From Candidatus Omnitrophota bacterium (GTDB lineage: Bacteria > Omnitrophota > Gorgyraeia > Zapsychrales > Fredricksoniimonadaceae), in NCBI GenBank assembly GCA_002753465.1, contig PEAF01000014.1, positions 1 to 36,017 on the forward strand: DNA of 36,017 nucleotides. The letters are read 5' to 3'. The notes under the pieces are model-generated. The model did not search any database. It was not told where the DNA came from and saw only the letters and a list, made by a program, of their open reading frames with translations. Below, piece after piece: positions 1-7,935 of the stretch (positions are counted from its first letter, which is position 1; each line of letters opens with the position of its first letter). A program made the translations under genes and the position numbers.

Positions 1-477
1 TGTCCGTGCGGTCATTTGGGCGATCGCCAAAAACCATGCCGCTGTTCCAATGCCCAGATCCAGAACTACCGTGGCAAGGTATCGGGTCCCCTGCTTGACC
101 GCATCGACATACACCTTGACGTGGCAGCGCTTAAAACAGAAGATCTGATGAATGCGCCGACGGGCGAAACATCTGACATGATCCGGGAACGGGTCATCCG
201 CGCACGCGCCCTTCAAGTCGAACGCTTTAGCAAAGACGGGATCTATGCCAATGCTCAAATGACGCACCGGCATATCAAGAAGTTCTGCATGCTGGATCAT
301 GAAGCGCGGGATCTTTTGCGCCAAGCCGTCGATAGCCTGGGATTGTCAGCGCGTGCGCACGACAAGATCCTGCGCCTGGCGCGCACCATTGCCGATCTCG
401 ATGAGAAAGAAAGCATCCTTCCGGGACATTTAGCTGAAGCGATCAGCTATAGGACGCTGGACAGGTCGATCAATTAA
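1..477 (+). CDS. comM: ComM/YifB-family Mg-chelatase-like AAA+ ATPase, C-terminal part
   Basis: The frame is open from the first base of the window, so the gene is cut at its 5' end and only about 158 residues remain. The segment opens with a Cys-rich stretch (CPCGH, then CRCS) followed by SGPLLDRIDIHLDV. These are the hallmarks of the C-terminal part of the YifB/ComM family, AAA+ proteins related to Mg-chelatase subunit I. ComM is a hexameric helicase that helps branch migration when transformed DNA is integrated. The tail, with ARAHDKILRLARTIADLD and AISYRTLDR, matches the helical C-terminal Mg-chelatase domain. It is the only protein gene on the plus strand, and it converges on the secreted-protein gene at 608-850. 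The Walker motifs would lie upstream of the window, so ATPase integrity cannot be judged. Confidence 0.9.
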   Translation, partial: CPCGHLGDRQKPCRCSNAQIQNYRGKVSGPLLDRIDIHLDVAALKTEDLMNAPTGETSDMIRERVIRARALQVERFSKDGIYANAQMTHRHIKKFCMLDHEARDLLRQAVDSLGLSARAHDKILRLARTIADLDEKESILPGHLAEAISYRTLDRSIN

Positions 478-544
478 CGCGCATTTTCTGTGCGAGCGCT
501 TCCGTCCTGAAAGAACGACTATTGCACAATCTAAGCTTAATAAA

Positions 545-575
545 AAGGGCGGGTCATTTTCATGAACCCGCCCTT
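545..575 (-). terminator. Intrinsic terminator of the Lys/Ala-rich protein gene
   Basis: A 9-bp GC-rich inverted repeat (AAGGGCGGG with CCCGCCCTT) surrounds a short loop. On the minus strand it is followed by a T-rich tail (CCCTTTTTATTA). It lies about 30 bases downstream of the stop of the minus-strand gene that ends at 608. There is no T-run on the plus side, so it serves the minus strand. Confidence 0.8.
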
Positions 576-607
576 AGATCAAGCAAATACCGACCGCCGG
601 CCGGAAA

Positions 608-850
608 CTATTTTACAGCTTCATCCTTAGCTTCCTTCTTAGCGGCTTTCTTATCCGCCTTCTTATCCGCTCTCTTAGACGCCTTGTGCTGTTTCTTCAT
701 CTTCCACTTCTTGGCTTTCTTTACACCTTGTTCCGGAGCTTTGTCCGCATTCACGATCGTATTAGCAGTAACGGAATCTGCCGGAGCCTGAGCGAAACTG
801 ATGCCGGTGAACATACCTAAAACGATGAGTGTTAATAATACTTTCTTCAT
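608..850 (-). CDS. Small secreted Lys/Ala-rich protein
   Basis: This 80-residue protein of unknown function starts with a typical Sec signal peptide: MKK, a hydrophobic core, and GISFAQA with likely cleavage after FAQA. The mature part is short. Its second half is almost entirely lysine, alanine, glutamate and aspartate, including several KKA/ADKKA repeats, and is probably a disordered or helical, highly basic tail. A clear ribosome-binding site (AAGGAAGG) precedes the ATG, and an intrinsic terminator follows. Such basic periplasmic peptides may bind nucleic acid, polyanions or the cell envelope, but nothing in the sequence identifies a ligand. The gene appears to be a single transcription unit. 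Confidence 0.75.
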   Translation of the reverse strand: MKKVLLTLIVLGMFTGISFAQAPADSVTANTIVNADKAPEQGVKKAKKWKMKKQHKASKRADKKADKKAAKKEAKDEAVK

Positions 851-906
851 GATAACTTTTCCTTCCTTCTGGTTTATATAAGTGTTTTATCGAAATTTGC
901 TAGAAA

Positions 907-1173
907 TCAACCCATCACAGGCGGAGGGCGCTGCTGGTCAACAAGGTAATATTCTTCAAAATACCGGACAGTCTTCCTCTGTTCGACATACTCTTTGATA
1001 AATACCGGCAATGCCAGTGAAATGGCAAAGCTCTCGCCGGGTAAAGCGACCGGGACTAACTCAAAAGACACCGTCGACACACATTGATCGTCAAACACGG
1101 CGCTGAAAGCAGGACGCCCGAATGCGACCAGAACGAATAAAACAACTAATAAGAAAATGAGGGTCTTTTTCAT
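907..1173 (-). CDS. Small secreted or periplasmic hypothetical protein
   Basis: I do not recognise this 88-residue protein. It begins with MKK and a strongly hydrophobic stretch of about 18 residues ending in RPAFSA, which reads as a Sec signal peptide with cleavage near residue 25. The mature chain of about 63 residues is moderately hydrophobic, has a single cysteine (DDQCVS), and ends in a polar, proline-rich tail (QQRPPPVMG). It starts 5 bases after the stop of the CBS-domain gene and has no obvious Shine-Dalgarno sequence, so it is probably translated by coupling as the last gene of the PilZ-CBS unit. Confidence 0.6.
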   Translation of the reverse strand: MKKTLIFLLVVLFVLVAFGRPAFSAVFDDQCVSTVSFELVPVALPGESFAISLALPVFIKEYVEQRKTVRYFEEYYLVDQQRPPPVMG

Positions 1174-1178
1174 AATAT

Positions 1179-1595
1179 TCAGGCAAAAGCGATATTGATC
1201 ACATCATGACGGCCGACCACACCGACCAGATTATCCCCGTCGTAGACAGGGATCGTAAGAGCGTTGTGCTTATGCATCACAGCGATGGCCTTAGCGGTCG
1301 TGTCTGTTTGCTGAAGGCGTATGAACTGAGGGTTAACGAATTCTTTAACAGGCTGATCAGCGACTTTGTTCAAGGCCAGCGCACGGTGCGAACCTGCCAT
1401 GCTCAGATCCATCAAATTCAAAAAATCATGCGTCGTAAAAACCCCCAGCACATTCTTCTCATCATCCGGCGCCACGACAAGGATCCCGTTGATACGGTAC
1501 CGCAGCAGAAGATGCGCCAGATTACGGATAGACACATCCCCTTTGACCTTGATGGGATGATCGTTCATGATATCGCTGACAGGAAGATTAAGCAT
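1179..1595 (-). CDS. CBS-domain pair protein
   Basis: The 138-residue protein consists of two tandem CBS modules with no other domain. The first begins at VSDIMNDHPIKVKGDVSIRNLAHLLL and closes at VLGVFTTHDFLN. The second begins at VKEFVNPQFIRLQQTDTTAKAIAVM and closes at LVGVVGRHDVINIA. Pairs of this kind fold into a Bateman module that usually senses adenine nucleotides or S-adenosylmethionine. The gene lies 17 bases after the PilZ gene in the same direction, which suggests co-expression and perhaps a role in second-messenger or energy-status signalling. The ligand cannot be predicted. The start is preceded by a GGGGA stretch. Confidence 0.85.
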   Translation of the reverse strand: MLNLPVSDIMNDHPIKVKGDVSIRNLAHLLLRYRINGILVVAPDDEKNVLGVFTTHDFLNLMDLSMAGSHRALALNKVADQPVKEFVNPQFIRLQQTDTTAKAIAVMHKHNALTIPVYDGDNLVGVVGRHDVINIAFA

Positions 1596-1612
1596 AAGTC
1601 CCCGGGGAAATA

Positions 1613-1966
1613 CTACTGCTTCGGTTGACGCAGCAGGCAGAAATTGTAGAGCTTCAAACAGGTATCTTCGGCGGCAAGGTCATTCATCTTGAACCTGAGT
1701 CCTGTACGGATATCTTCATGACTCGATATCGGCCCGGACCATGCCACCTCACCGGTGATATTGATCGGCCCCTCAAAAGGAAGTTCCAGCACAAGGCGCA
1801 CCACCTGGCCCTGCTCTAAAACGACATCGCCGTGGATACAGCAACCCTGATGATGCATATCCGTGATCTCGACCAGGTCATAGCGTGCCGGCCCGTCGAC
1901 AACACGGCACTTGGCCGGCATATTGACGGTAACCCTGTGCCACTCTCTCTGCTCTTTACCCATCAT
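1613..1966 (-). CDS. PilZ-domain protein (probable c-di-GMP receptor)
   Basis: About 117 residues. The N-terminal REWHR fits the RxxxR arm of the PilZ family, and DMHHQG occupies the place of the [D/N]xSxxG motif, with histidine instead of serine. A beta-rich segment follows (VVRLVLELPFEGPINITGEVAWS) and then GLRFKM, typical of the PilZ barrel. PilZ domains bind cyclic di-GMP and control motility, exopolysaccharide or transcription. A longer reading frame extends upstream to 2014. The ATG at 1966 is preferred because GAGGAAG sits 7 bases before it. The substituted serine leaves open whether nucleotide binding is retained. The CBS gene follows directly. Confidence 0.8.
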   Translation of the reverse strand: MMGKEQREWHRVTVNMPAKCRVVDGPARYDLVEITDMHHQGCCIHGDVVLEQGQVVRLVLELPFEGPINITGEVAWSGPISSHEDIRTGLRFKMNDLAAEDTCLKLYNFCLLRQPKQ

Positions 1967-2003
1967 AATCGATCTTCCTCTGATCAACTTATACAAAACA
2001 CAA

Positions 2004-2050
2004 CAGGCCTGCATGCCTATAGTAATTAACTATTAAAGCACGCAGACCTG
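2004..2050 (-). terminator. hcp: Probable terminator after hcp
   Basis: Arms CAGGCCTGC (2004-2012) and GCAGACCTG (2042-2050) pair with one mismatch. The AT-rich loop contains its own small repeat (ATAGT/ACTAT). On the minus strand the structure is followed by TTGTGTTTTG, a weak T-tract. It lies 36 bases beyond the hcp stop and just before the PilZ gene. The long loop makes this a moderate call. Confidence 0.5.
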
Positions 2051-2085
2051 TTAATGACAAGCGCTTCTGTAAGAGTCTTTAAACC

Positions 2086-3762
2086 TTAAACCCCTGCCAT
2101 CATGGCCGGCACATCTACCGCAGCAGTTGCCGTTGGCTTGATCCCGAACTTCTCCACCAGGACCTTGGTCACATTCGGTGACAGGAACGCCGGCAGGGTC
2201 GGTCCCAGACGGATATTCTTGACGCCCAGATACAAAAGGGCCAATAGGACCGTAACCGCCTTTTGCTCATACCAGGCGATATCGTACGAGATCGGTAATT
2301 TATTCACATCATCAAGGCCGAAAACTTCCTTGAGCTTGAGGGCGACAACAGCCAACGAATACGAATCATTGCACTGCCCGGCATCGAGAACGCGCGGGAT
2401 ACCGCCGATGTCACCTAAGGGCAACTTATTGTAACGGTACTTCGCACAACCTGCCGTCAGGATGACAGTATCTTTGGGAAGGGCATTAGCCACATCTGTA
2501 AAATACTGACGGTCCTTCATGCGGCCATCGCATCCGGCCATGACCACAAAACGCTTGATCGCACCGGATTTGACAGCGGCGATAACCTTATCCGCCAAAG
2601 CCAGGATCTGGTTGTGGGCGAAGCCACCGACGATCTCACCCTTCTCAAGTTCAACCGGTGACGGGCACGCCTTGGCCAGGGCAATGATCGCGGAGAAATC
2701 CTTACGCCCATTGACCGGACGCTCAGCAATATGTTTAGCCTCCGGGTAACCAGCCGCGCCGCTCGTGAACAGGCGGTTCAAATATGTACCCTTAACCGGG
2801 ATAATGCAATTGGTCGTCATCAGGATCGGGCCGTTGAATTTCTCAAAATCCTCATTCTGATGCCACCATGAACTGCCATAATTCCCGACAAGATTATCAT
2901 ACTTCTTAAACTTCGGATAATAATGAGCCGGGAGCATTTCGCTATGCGTATACACATCAACGCCCGTACCCTTGGTCTGCTCAAGCAGGTCTTCCATATC
3001 GCGCAGATCATGGCCGGAGATGAGGATGCCGGGATTCCTACGCACACCCAGATTGACCTTGGTGATCTCGGGAGAACCGTACGTCGTCGTATTAGCCTTA
3101 TCCAGGAGCGCCAGTGTGCTCACCGCGATCTCGCCCGTCTTTAACGTAAGCCCGACAAGGACGTCAGCGGAAAGATCCTTGGTCGTTGCGGCGAACGCTG
3201 TCACAACATGATCGTAGATACCCGTATCTTCATACCCTAACTCCATCGCGTGATGAGCGTAAGCACAGATCCCTTTCACGCCGTAAGTGATCAGTTCGCG
3301 CAGCGAGCGGATGTCTTCATTCACCGTTGCCAGGACGCCGACATTAACCGCCTTGGCACGTATGCTGTCGTCTGTGGTAGCTTCCCACGTAGCGCATTCC
3401 GGCAGCGCCTCGGTTTCACCGCCGCATGAACAACCGCAACCCGATCCGCAACCGCCCAGCGCCTTGACGCGCCACGCATCGCGGACCTTGATGGCTTCAC
3501 GGATATATTTGATGATCACTTTCTCGTCAAAGTTCGCATTCGTAATCGTCGTAAATATCGCCGTCGTCATGAACTTGCCGGTCGGCTTATCGATCGCAAC
3601 GCCGCTCTTGCGCGCCGCTTCCACCCATACCGCGATCCCCTTGACCACAAAGATCAAAAGGTCCTGCAACTGCGCGGTCGTATCAACCTTGCCGCAAGCG
3701 CCCTTGACCTTACAACCGACGCCGCCAGCTGTTTCCTGACACTGATAGCAAAACATACTCAT
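2086..3762 (-). CDS. hcp: Hybrid-cluster protein (hydroxylamine reductase)
   Basis: Hcp carries a hybrid Fe-S-O cluster. It reduces hydroxylamine in vitro and handles nitric oxide in the anaerobic cytoplasm. The N-terminal cysteines C5, C8, C17 and C23 (CYQC, then GCKVKGAC) follow the spacing of the [4Fe-4S]-containing anaerobe-type enzymes rather than the enterobacterial [2Fe-2S] type. All expected hybrid-cluster ligands are visible: His in SGHDL, Glu in THSEMLPAH, Cys in [21 protein letters not shown] and AGQCNDS, and Glu in WYEQKA. The length of about 558 residues is normal. The open frame reaches 3789, but AAGGAGG lies 6 bases before the ATG at 3762, so I place the start there. It is the last gene of the operon with the Rrf2 regulator and the ferredoxin-domain protein. 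Confidence 0.96.
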   Translation of the reverse strand: MSMFCYQCQETAGGVGCKVKGACGKVDTTAQLQDLLIFVVKGIAVWVEAARKSGVAIDKPTGKFMTTAIFTTITNANFDEKVIIKYIREAIKVRDAWRVKALGGCGSGCGCSCGGETEALPECATWEATTDDSIRAKAVNVGVLATVNEDIRSLRELITYGVKGICAYAHHAMELGYEDTGIYDHVVTAFAATTKDLSADVLVGLTLKTGEIAVSTLALLDKANTTTYGSPEITKVNLGVRRNPGILISGHDLRDMEDLLEQTKGTGVDVYTHSEMLPAHYYPKFKKYDNLVGNYGSSWWHQNEDFEKFNGPILMTTNCIIPVKGTYLNRLFTSGAAGYPEAKHIAERPVNGRKDFSAIIALAKACPSPVELEKGEIVGGFAHNQILALADKVIAAVKSGAIKRFVVMAGCDGRMKDRQYFTDVANALPKDTVILTAGCAKYRYNKLPLGDIGGIPRVLDAGQCNDSYSLAVVALKLKEVFGLDDVNKLPISYDIAWYEQKAVTVLLALLYLGVKNIRLGPTLPAFLSPNVTKVLVEKFGIKPTATAAVDVPAMMAGV

Positions 3763-3781
3763 AACCATCCTCCTTGTTTTA

Positions 3782-4606
3782 TTAAACAATATCGCCCTGT
3801 AACCCGATCGTATATTCTTTCATCATCACATTCTTGCCGGAACGCCGTACCGCATCTTCGACAATACTCACCACGCCGCCGCAACACGGCACTTCCATGC
3901 GCACCGCCGTTACCGAGCGCACGGTATTCTGACGAAAAATATCCGCCAGCTTCTCAACATAGCCATCAAGGTCCTCATCCAGTTTTGGACAGAAGATCAC
4001 CAGCGCCTTGCCTTTTAAAAACTTGCGGTGAAAATCACCGTAGGCGAAGGCCGCACAGTCCGCACTGACCACAATATCCGCATTCTGAAAATACGGCGCC
4101 CCGGGATTAAGAAGCTTCAACTGCACAGGCCATTGACGCAGTTCAGACGCCACCGCCCCCTGCGCTGATGCCACGGCTGCCTCTTTAGCCACACCGCGAA
4201 AATCCTTGGCCATACTGCCCGGACATCCGCACGCCATGGGTTTACCCGCGTGATCATTATTCATACCTGTTCCTTTCGTCTGTAAATACTGCTCGGCAAC
4301 TTTCACATACTCATCCTGACCATGATCTTTCAAATGTTTCAAATGCGCCGCAACGGCGGATGTGCCTTCCTTCATAATATTTTCTAAAGCTTCAACCTCA
4401 TTATATGACTTTGCTTCTCGTGTTTCGATCCTGATCGCACCCTGCGGACACTCGCCCAGACAAGCCCCTAAACCGTCACACAAAGAATCAGCCGCCAGCT
4501 TGGCTTTACCGTTAATGATCTTGATGGCGCCTTCATGGCAGGCCGGCACGCACTGCCCGCAACCATTGCACTTGTCTTCATCGATATGAATGATATTTCT
4601 TTTCAT
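3782..4606 (-). CDS. Ferredoxin-domain iron-sulfur protein of the hcp operon
   Basis: The N-terminal 60 residues form a two-cluster ferredoxin: [16 protein letters not shown], then [17 protein letters not shown] linker of about 60 residues follows, and then a domain of about 150 residues with further cysteines: [26 protein letters not shown] and VPCCGGV. Proteins of this architecture are commonly encoded next to hcp, and I infer that this one passes electrons to Hcp. The second domain may hold an extra metal centre, but its chemistry is not established here. Its ATG overlaps the Rrf2 stop codon (ATGA), which indicates translational coupling, and hcp starts 19 bases after its stop. It fills the place of the NADH-dependent Hcr reductase of enterobacteria, which is absent. 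Confidence 0.85.
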   Translation of the reverse strand: MKRNIIHIDEDKCNGCGQCVPACHEGAIKIINGKAKLAADSLCDGLGACLGECPQGAIRIETREAKSYNEVEALENIMKEGTSAVAAHLKHLKDHGQDEYVKVAEQYLQTKGTGMNNDHAGKPMACGCPGSMAKDFRGVAKEAAVASAQGAVASELRQWPVQLKLLNPGAPYFQNADIVVSADCAAFAYGDFHRKFLKGKALVIFCPKLDEDLDGYVEKLADIFRQNTVRSVTAVRMEVPCCGGVVSIVEDAVRRSGKNVMMKEYTIGLQGDIV

Positions 4607-5010
4607 TTGCCGTTCCTTATAAGATCCGCCAGGGTGACCGCCTTCAAACGCGCGGTGACCATCTCTTCCATATCCTTCACCTCACGCCTTAAAGGGCATG
4701 TGGCGACACATGTGCACAATTTCTTCTTAAACAGACAATCCCCGAGTGAAATATTACCCTGAAAGACCTGCATGAGATCGATCAGCCTGATCTTCGCCGG
4801 CGGCATCACAAGTTTAAAACCACCCCTGTTGCCCTTAACAGAACTGAGATACCCTGCCTTCTGCAAGGTTTGAAGGGTCTTACGCATAAAAGGCCGCGGT
4901 AACTTCAACTCACGGTCAAGATCCGCGGTTGAAACAAGACCCTGCTCATGTGTGGCCATGTAAATGAGGGCCCGAACGGCATAATCTGTATCGCGTGAAA
5001 GTAAATTCAT
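4603..5010 (-). CDS. Rrf2-family transcriptional regulator (probable Fe-S sensor)
   Basis: About 135 residues with the typical Rrf2 layout: an N-terminal winged helix (LLSRDTDYAVRALIYMA, then LPRPFMRKTLQTLQKAGYLSSVKGNRGGF) and a C-terminal dimer helix. Four cysteines, C92, C99, C101 and C105, lie in the region that binds the Fe-S cluster in NsrR, IscR and RsrR. An NsrR-like nitric-oxide or redox sensor would suit the hcp operon it heads. The annotated frame could also start at a TTG two codons upstream, but the ATG at 5010 is preferred. No Shine-Dalgarno sequence precedes it, and the promoter lies so close that the mRNA is probably leaderless. Confidence 0.9.
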   Translation of the reverse strand: MNLLSRDTDYAVRALIYMATHEQGLVSTADLDRELKLPRPFMRKTLQTLQKAGYLSSVKGNRGGFKLVMPPAKIRLIDLMQVFQGNISLGDCLFKKKLCTCVATCPLRREVKDMEEMVTARLKAVTLADLIRNGK

Positions 5011-5013
5011 GCT

Positions 5014-5044
5014 CAAATGATACCACTAAGGTATCATTTGTCAA
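5014..5044 (-). promoter_or_regulatory. Promoter with overlapping operator of the Rrf2-hcp operon
   Basis: On the minus strand a consensus -35 box TTGACA (5044-5039) and a -10 box TATCAT (5022-5017) are separated by 16 bases. A perfect inverted repeat with 11-bp arms, CAAATGATACC and GGTATCATTTG, and a 5-base spacer occupies 5014-5040. It covers the spacer, the -10 box and the end of the -35 box. This is the geometry of a repressor operator. Autoregulation by the adjacent Rrf2 protein is the natural reading. The predicted transcription start falls on or within a base or two of the ATG at 5010. Confidence 0.75.
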
Positions 5045-5055
5045 GAAAAAATATC

Positions 5056-5077
5056 CCCGCAAGTTCTTTTCTGCGGG
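5056..5077 (-). terminator. Terminator upstream of the Rrf2 promoter
   Basis: The arms CCCGCA and TGCGGG enclose a 10-base loop. On the minus strand they are followed, after GATA, by a run of six Ts that ends directly at the Rrf2 -35 box. It would insulate the hcp operon from the polyamine operon, which ends about 190 bases upstream. The short stem and displaced T-run make it moderate. Confidence 0.55.
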
Positions 5078-5098
5078 TGACGCGCAAGCAATCCCTTA

Positions 5099-5188
5099 TC
5101 AACTGAAGTTAACGGCTTTCCTCATCCCTTCAACGGTCTGCGCTTTCTCCGATGTCATTTCTTTGTTCCAGTTCAGTGAAACCAGCAT
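5099..5188 (-). CDS. Possible 29-residue small ORF downstream of the decarboxylase
   Basis: The 190-base stretch between the decarboxylase stop and the terminator at 5056-5077 contains an ATG-started frame of 29 codons with a plausible protein-like composition: MLVSLNWNKEM at the start and GMRKAVNFS at the end, with a charged middle. The stop lies just ahead of the terminator. There is no convincing Shine-Dalgarno sequence, so this could be an unused frame or the remnant of a larger gene. I see no other structure in this stretch. Confidence 0.25.
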   Translation of the reverse strand: MLVSLNWNKEMTSEKAQTVEGMRKAVNFS

Positions 5189-5269
5189 TCATCAGATGCG
5201 CTCAGCAAGCCGTTTCGAAAGGCGATAAAGGATTGCTGAAAGCGGCAGGACCCGCAGAAAATACCGCCG

Positions 5270-6451
5270 TTATTTATTAATATGTATGATCTTCGCCGGC
5301 GGGAATCCGTTGAAATACGTCGATGAAGCATGTGAATAGGCGCCGATATTCTCGGCATACACCAGGTCATGGATATCCAGCTCAGGCAATTCAGCCGACA
5401 ACGTGATCGTATCCAGCGCATCGCACGTCGGTCCGAATACCGCCGAGACCTGCGTCTCACCTTCTTTGAAAGCCTTGACCGGATAATTACAATGATCGAA
5501 TATCTGCCCGGAGAACGTATGATAAACGCCGTCGTTGATATAGTAACAGGGCTTGCCGTCTCTCACAGCCTTGCCCACAACCTTGGCGACCACCGTGCAG
5601 GCATCAGCGACCATGAACCTGCCTGGCTCCGAAAGAATATGCATGTCTGCTGGAAATAATCTGGCAACCTCGCTGTTCAGTTTCTTGGCGAGCAACTTGA
5701 ACGCCTTGACCTTCTCATCATATTGAACAGGAAAACCGCCGCCGATATCAATGATGATCAATTTCTTATTCAGGCGCGTCTCAACTTCCTTGATGATATT
5801 CGCTGAAAGCTGCAGGGCCTGGATGTAATTATTAAAATTGGTGCACTGGCTCCCCACGTGAAAGCTGAGACCTTCCACAATAAGGTCCATGTTGAACGCT
5901 TCCTCGATCAGGTCAACGGCTTCCCCCGGCGATGCGCCGAACTTCGACGACAGCTCCACCATGGAGCCCGTGTTAGGGACCCGTATCCTTAAAACAAGGC
6001 CGGCATTGGGCGCATGTTTCTTGATCTTCTTAAGCTCTTCACTATTATCATATGTGACCAGCGGCTTGTATTTATCCAAAGCCTCGAGCGTCTCCACGGG
6101 CTTGATCGTATTAGCATAAATGATCTTGTCCCAGATCCAATCCTGTCTCTCCTGATCCGGCAGATCCTTGATATTCTCATGCACGAGCATGAATTCCGGC
6201 ATCGAAGCCACGTCAAAGCTTGCACCCATGTCATAAAGCGTTTTAATAATATCCGGATTTGAATTAGCCTTCACCGCATAGTAAGCCTGGACGCGCGGCA
6301 AATGCTCCTTGAACTCACGGTAATTCTGCCTGATCTTTTCATGATCGATAACAAACAGCGGCGTGCCATGCTCTTTGGCAAGCGCCTGCATGAGGACCTT
6401 CTCATCATCAGAAAGCGTGAACCCTGTATTTTTCCTGTTATTTCCGTTCAT
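5270..6451 (-). CDS. PLP-dependent ornithine/lysine-type decarboxylase (fold type III)
   Basis: The 393-residue protein belongs to the alanine-racemase-fold decarboxylases (Orn/DAP/Arg decarboxylase 2). The PLP lysine is K61 in YYAVKAN. Further family signatures are SFHVGSQ, IDIGGGFP, SEPGRF and GPTCDALDT; the Cys-Asp pair of the last is the active-site motif of ornithine decarboxylases. Diaminopimelate and carboxynorspermidine decarboxylases usually differ here, so an ornithine (or ornithine/lysine) decarboxylase making putrescine is the best reading. It follows homospermidine synthase by 11 bases, and that enzyme uses putrescine. Exact substrate choice among ornithine, lysine and arginine cannot be settled by eye. 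AAGGTG precedes the ATG. Confidence 0.85.
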   Translation of the reverse strand: MNGNNRKNTGFTLSDDEKVLMQALAKEHGTPLFVIDHEKIRQNYREFKEHLPRVQAYYAVKANSNPDIIKTLYDMGASFDVASMPEFMLVHENIKDLPDQERQDWIWDKIIYANTIKPVETLEALDKYKPLVTYDNSEELKKIKKHAPNAGLVLRIRVPNTGSMVELSSKFGASPGEAVDLIEEAFNMDLIVEGLSFHVGSQCTNFNNYIQALQLSANIIKEVETRLNKKLIIIDIGGGFPVQYDEKVKAFKLLAKKLNSEVARLFPADMHILSEPGRFMVADACTVVAKVVGKAVRDGKPCYYINDGVYHTFSGQIFDHCNYPVKAFKEGETQVSAVFGPTCDALDTITLSAELPELDIHDLVYAENIGAYSHASSTYFNGFPPAKIIHINK

Positions 6452-6462
6452 TCCATATCACC

Positions 6463-7908
6463 TTAGGCTATAAATGTGAAGTTCTTGAATTGCCACGGGT
6501 CCTTGTGATCAAGCTTGTTCGCCGGATTCTCTTTAAAATAGGTTTTCCTGTTCTTAAGCGGCGTCCAGTCATACGCTTTTGAAATAACCTTCCCAAGATA
6601 GGGCTTGGCGATCTTAAGCACGTAATCATGCGGCAGATCATCCGGCAGGCAAAAACCCTTCTTCGGATTTTCGATCATCCACATGGCAGCCGCGATGATG
6701 CCCAGCGCGACCTGTATCGTCGTCGCATTCTGACCCGGCGCCAATTTCCTTGCCTCTTCAATCGACAGGATACTGCCCGTCCACCAGGAATTGTAATCAT
6801 GCCCCATCAGCAAAGCGCCTAAAATATCCTCGCCTGATGTGATCTCATGGTCCTTCAAAATACGCAGGCGTGACTGCATCTCATAATTATTACCCCTAAG
6901 CTCATGCAATGACATGATCGTTTCATCGCACGGCATATAGGCGTAATGGACCGTCGGCCTGTAAATAGCCTTGCCATTCTTTCGCAGCGTCCACCTGTCA
7001 GAAATACCAAAAGCCTCGCCATGGCGAATGACCATACCGACGATCTCGTAATTCGGAACAAAGGACCTGACCCAGGTATTCATCCCCATCTGCGCCAGGA
7101 AAATCTGGTTCTGCGGGCCTTTGGGCGGACGAACAGCCAAAGCAGGCAGTGTTTTCTCATGTGTACCCCAGCCCATCTCCGCCGGAGCCGTACCCTCTTC
7201 CCGCAAGCCTTCAATGCTCCACGTCCCGACAAACTCATCGACCTGCTTAGGTCTATTCGTTACCTGAGTATCTCTTTCCGAGCAGTGAATGACCTTGATA
7301 CCGATTTCATTGCCGAGCGCCGCAAAATCCCTAGCATCGATCATTTTCTCAAGCTGCACGGGGTTCTTGGCTTTATTATCCTTGATGAGCTTATGCGCGA
7401 TATCAACAGCACCCTGCTTGGCAAAATGTGAAATAAGCCCGGGATTAGCGCCATGGTCCACCACAAAGGTCGTGGCGTCTTTCCAACCCTTGGTCATTTC
7501 CCTTAACTTCATCTGCCGGCAATATAGTGACTTCTGATACGGCGTGGCCGTAAATCTCTCGTCAAAAGAATCCCACACCTCCACCGAGGTATTCAGATAG
7601 AAAACATTATTGTCATGGCACCACTGAACGATCTCGCAGCAATCGATGTTCCAGGCCAGATCGATCAAAAGCCCGCCATTCTCCAGATGCTGTGAAAGCA
7701 CCTTGCCCATATTGGCCGGCGTGACCTTCTGTTTGAAATATTTAACACCTCTGGCCGTGAACTCTCTTAAATCCGCCGCCTTATCCTCAAAATCAATGAT
7801 CGTGATGTTCTTGGGGGACATTTTGACAAGCTTAAGTAAAATAGGCAACGTGCAGCGCGATACCGACCCGTAGCCTATGATCAAAACTTTCTTATCGAAT
7901 TCCAGCAT
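6463..7908 (-). CDS. hss: Homospermidine synthase
   Basis: At 481 residues it has the size of bacterial homospermidine synthase, an NAD-dependent enzyme of the saccharopine-dehydrogenase-like fold that condenses two putrescines to sym-homospermidine with release of ammonia. The N-terminal dinucleotide-binding site is VLIIGYGSVSRCTLPIL. Further family segments are LIDLAWNIDC, NTSVEVWD, VVDHGANPGLISHFAKQ and the long conserved C-terminal region containing GHDYNSWWTGS. The gene is preceded by GAGGTGG and lies between the HisI-like gene and the decarboxylase, so one transcript would carry both steps from ornithine to homospermidine. Homospermidine replaces spermidine as the main triamine in some bacteria. 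Confidence 0.92.
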   Translation of the reverse strand: MLEFDKKVLIIGYGSVSRCTLPILLKLVKMSPKNITIIDFEDKAADLREFTARGVKYFKQKVTPANMGKVLSQHLENGGLLIDLAWNIDCCEIVQWCHDNNVFYLNTSVEVWDSFDERFTATPYQKSLYCRQMKLREMTKGWKDATTFVVDHGANPGLISHFAKQGAVDIAHKLIKDNKAKNPVQLEKMIDARDFAALGNEIGIKVIHCSERDTQVTNRPKQVDEFVGTWSIEGLREEGTAPAEMGWGTHEKTLPALAVRPPKGPQNQIFLAQMGMNTWVRSFVPNYEIVGMVIRHGEAFGISDRWTLRKNGKAIYRPTVHYAYMPCDETIMSLHELRGNNYEMQSRLRILKDHEITSGEDILGALLMGHDYNSWWTGSILSIEEARKLAPGQNATTIQVALGIIAAAMWMIENPKKGFCLPDDLPHDYVLKIAKPYLGKVISKAYDWTPLKNRKTYFKENPANKLDHKDPWQFKNFTFIA

Positions 7909-7935
7909 GTCGCCACCTCAAAAAGTATTTTCTTA

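Noticed and set aside
522-791. Open frame on the plus strand opposite the Lys/Ala-rich protein
   Set aside because: It is the antisense of a gene with a signal peptide, ribosome-binding site and terminator, and it reads through that terminator.
1206-1628. 140-codon plus-strand frame opposite the CBS gene
   Set aside because: No domain, no ribosome-binding site, and fully antisense to a clear CBS protein.
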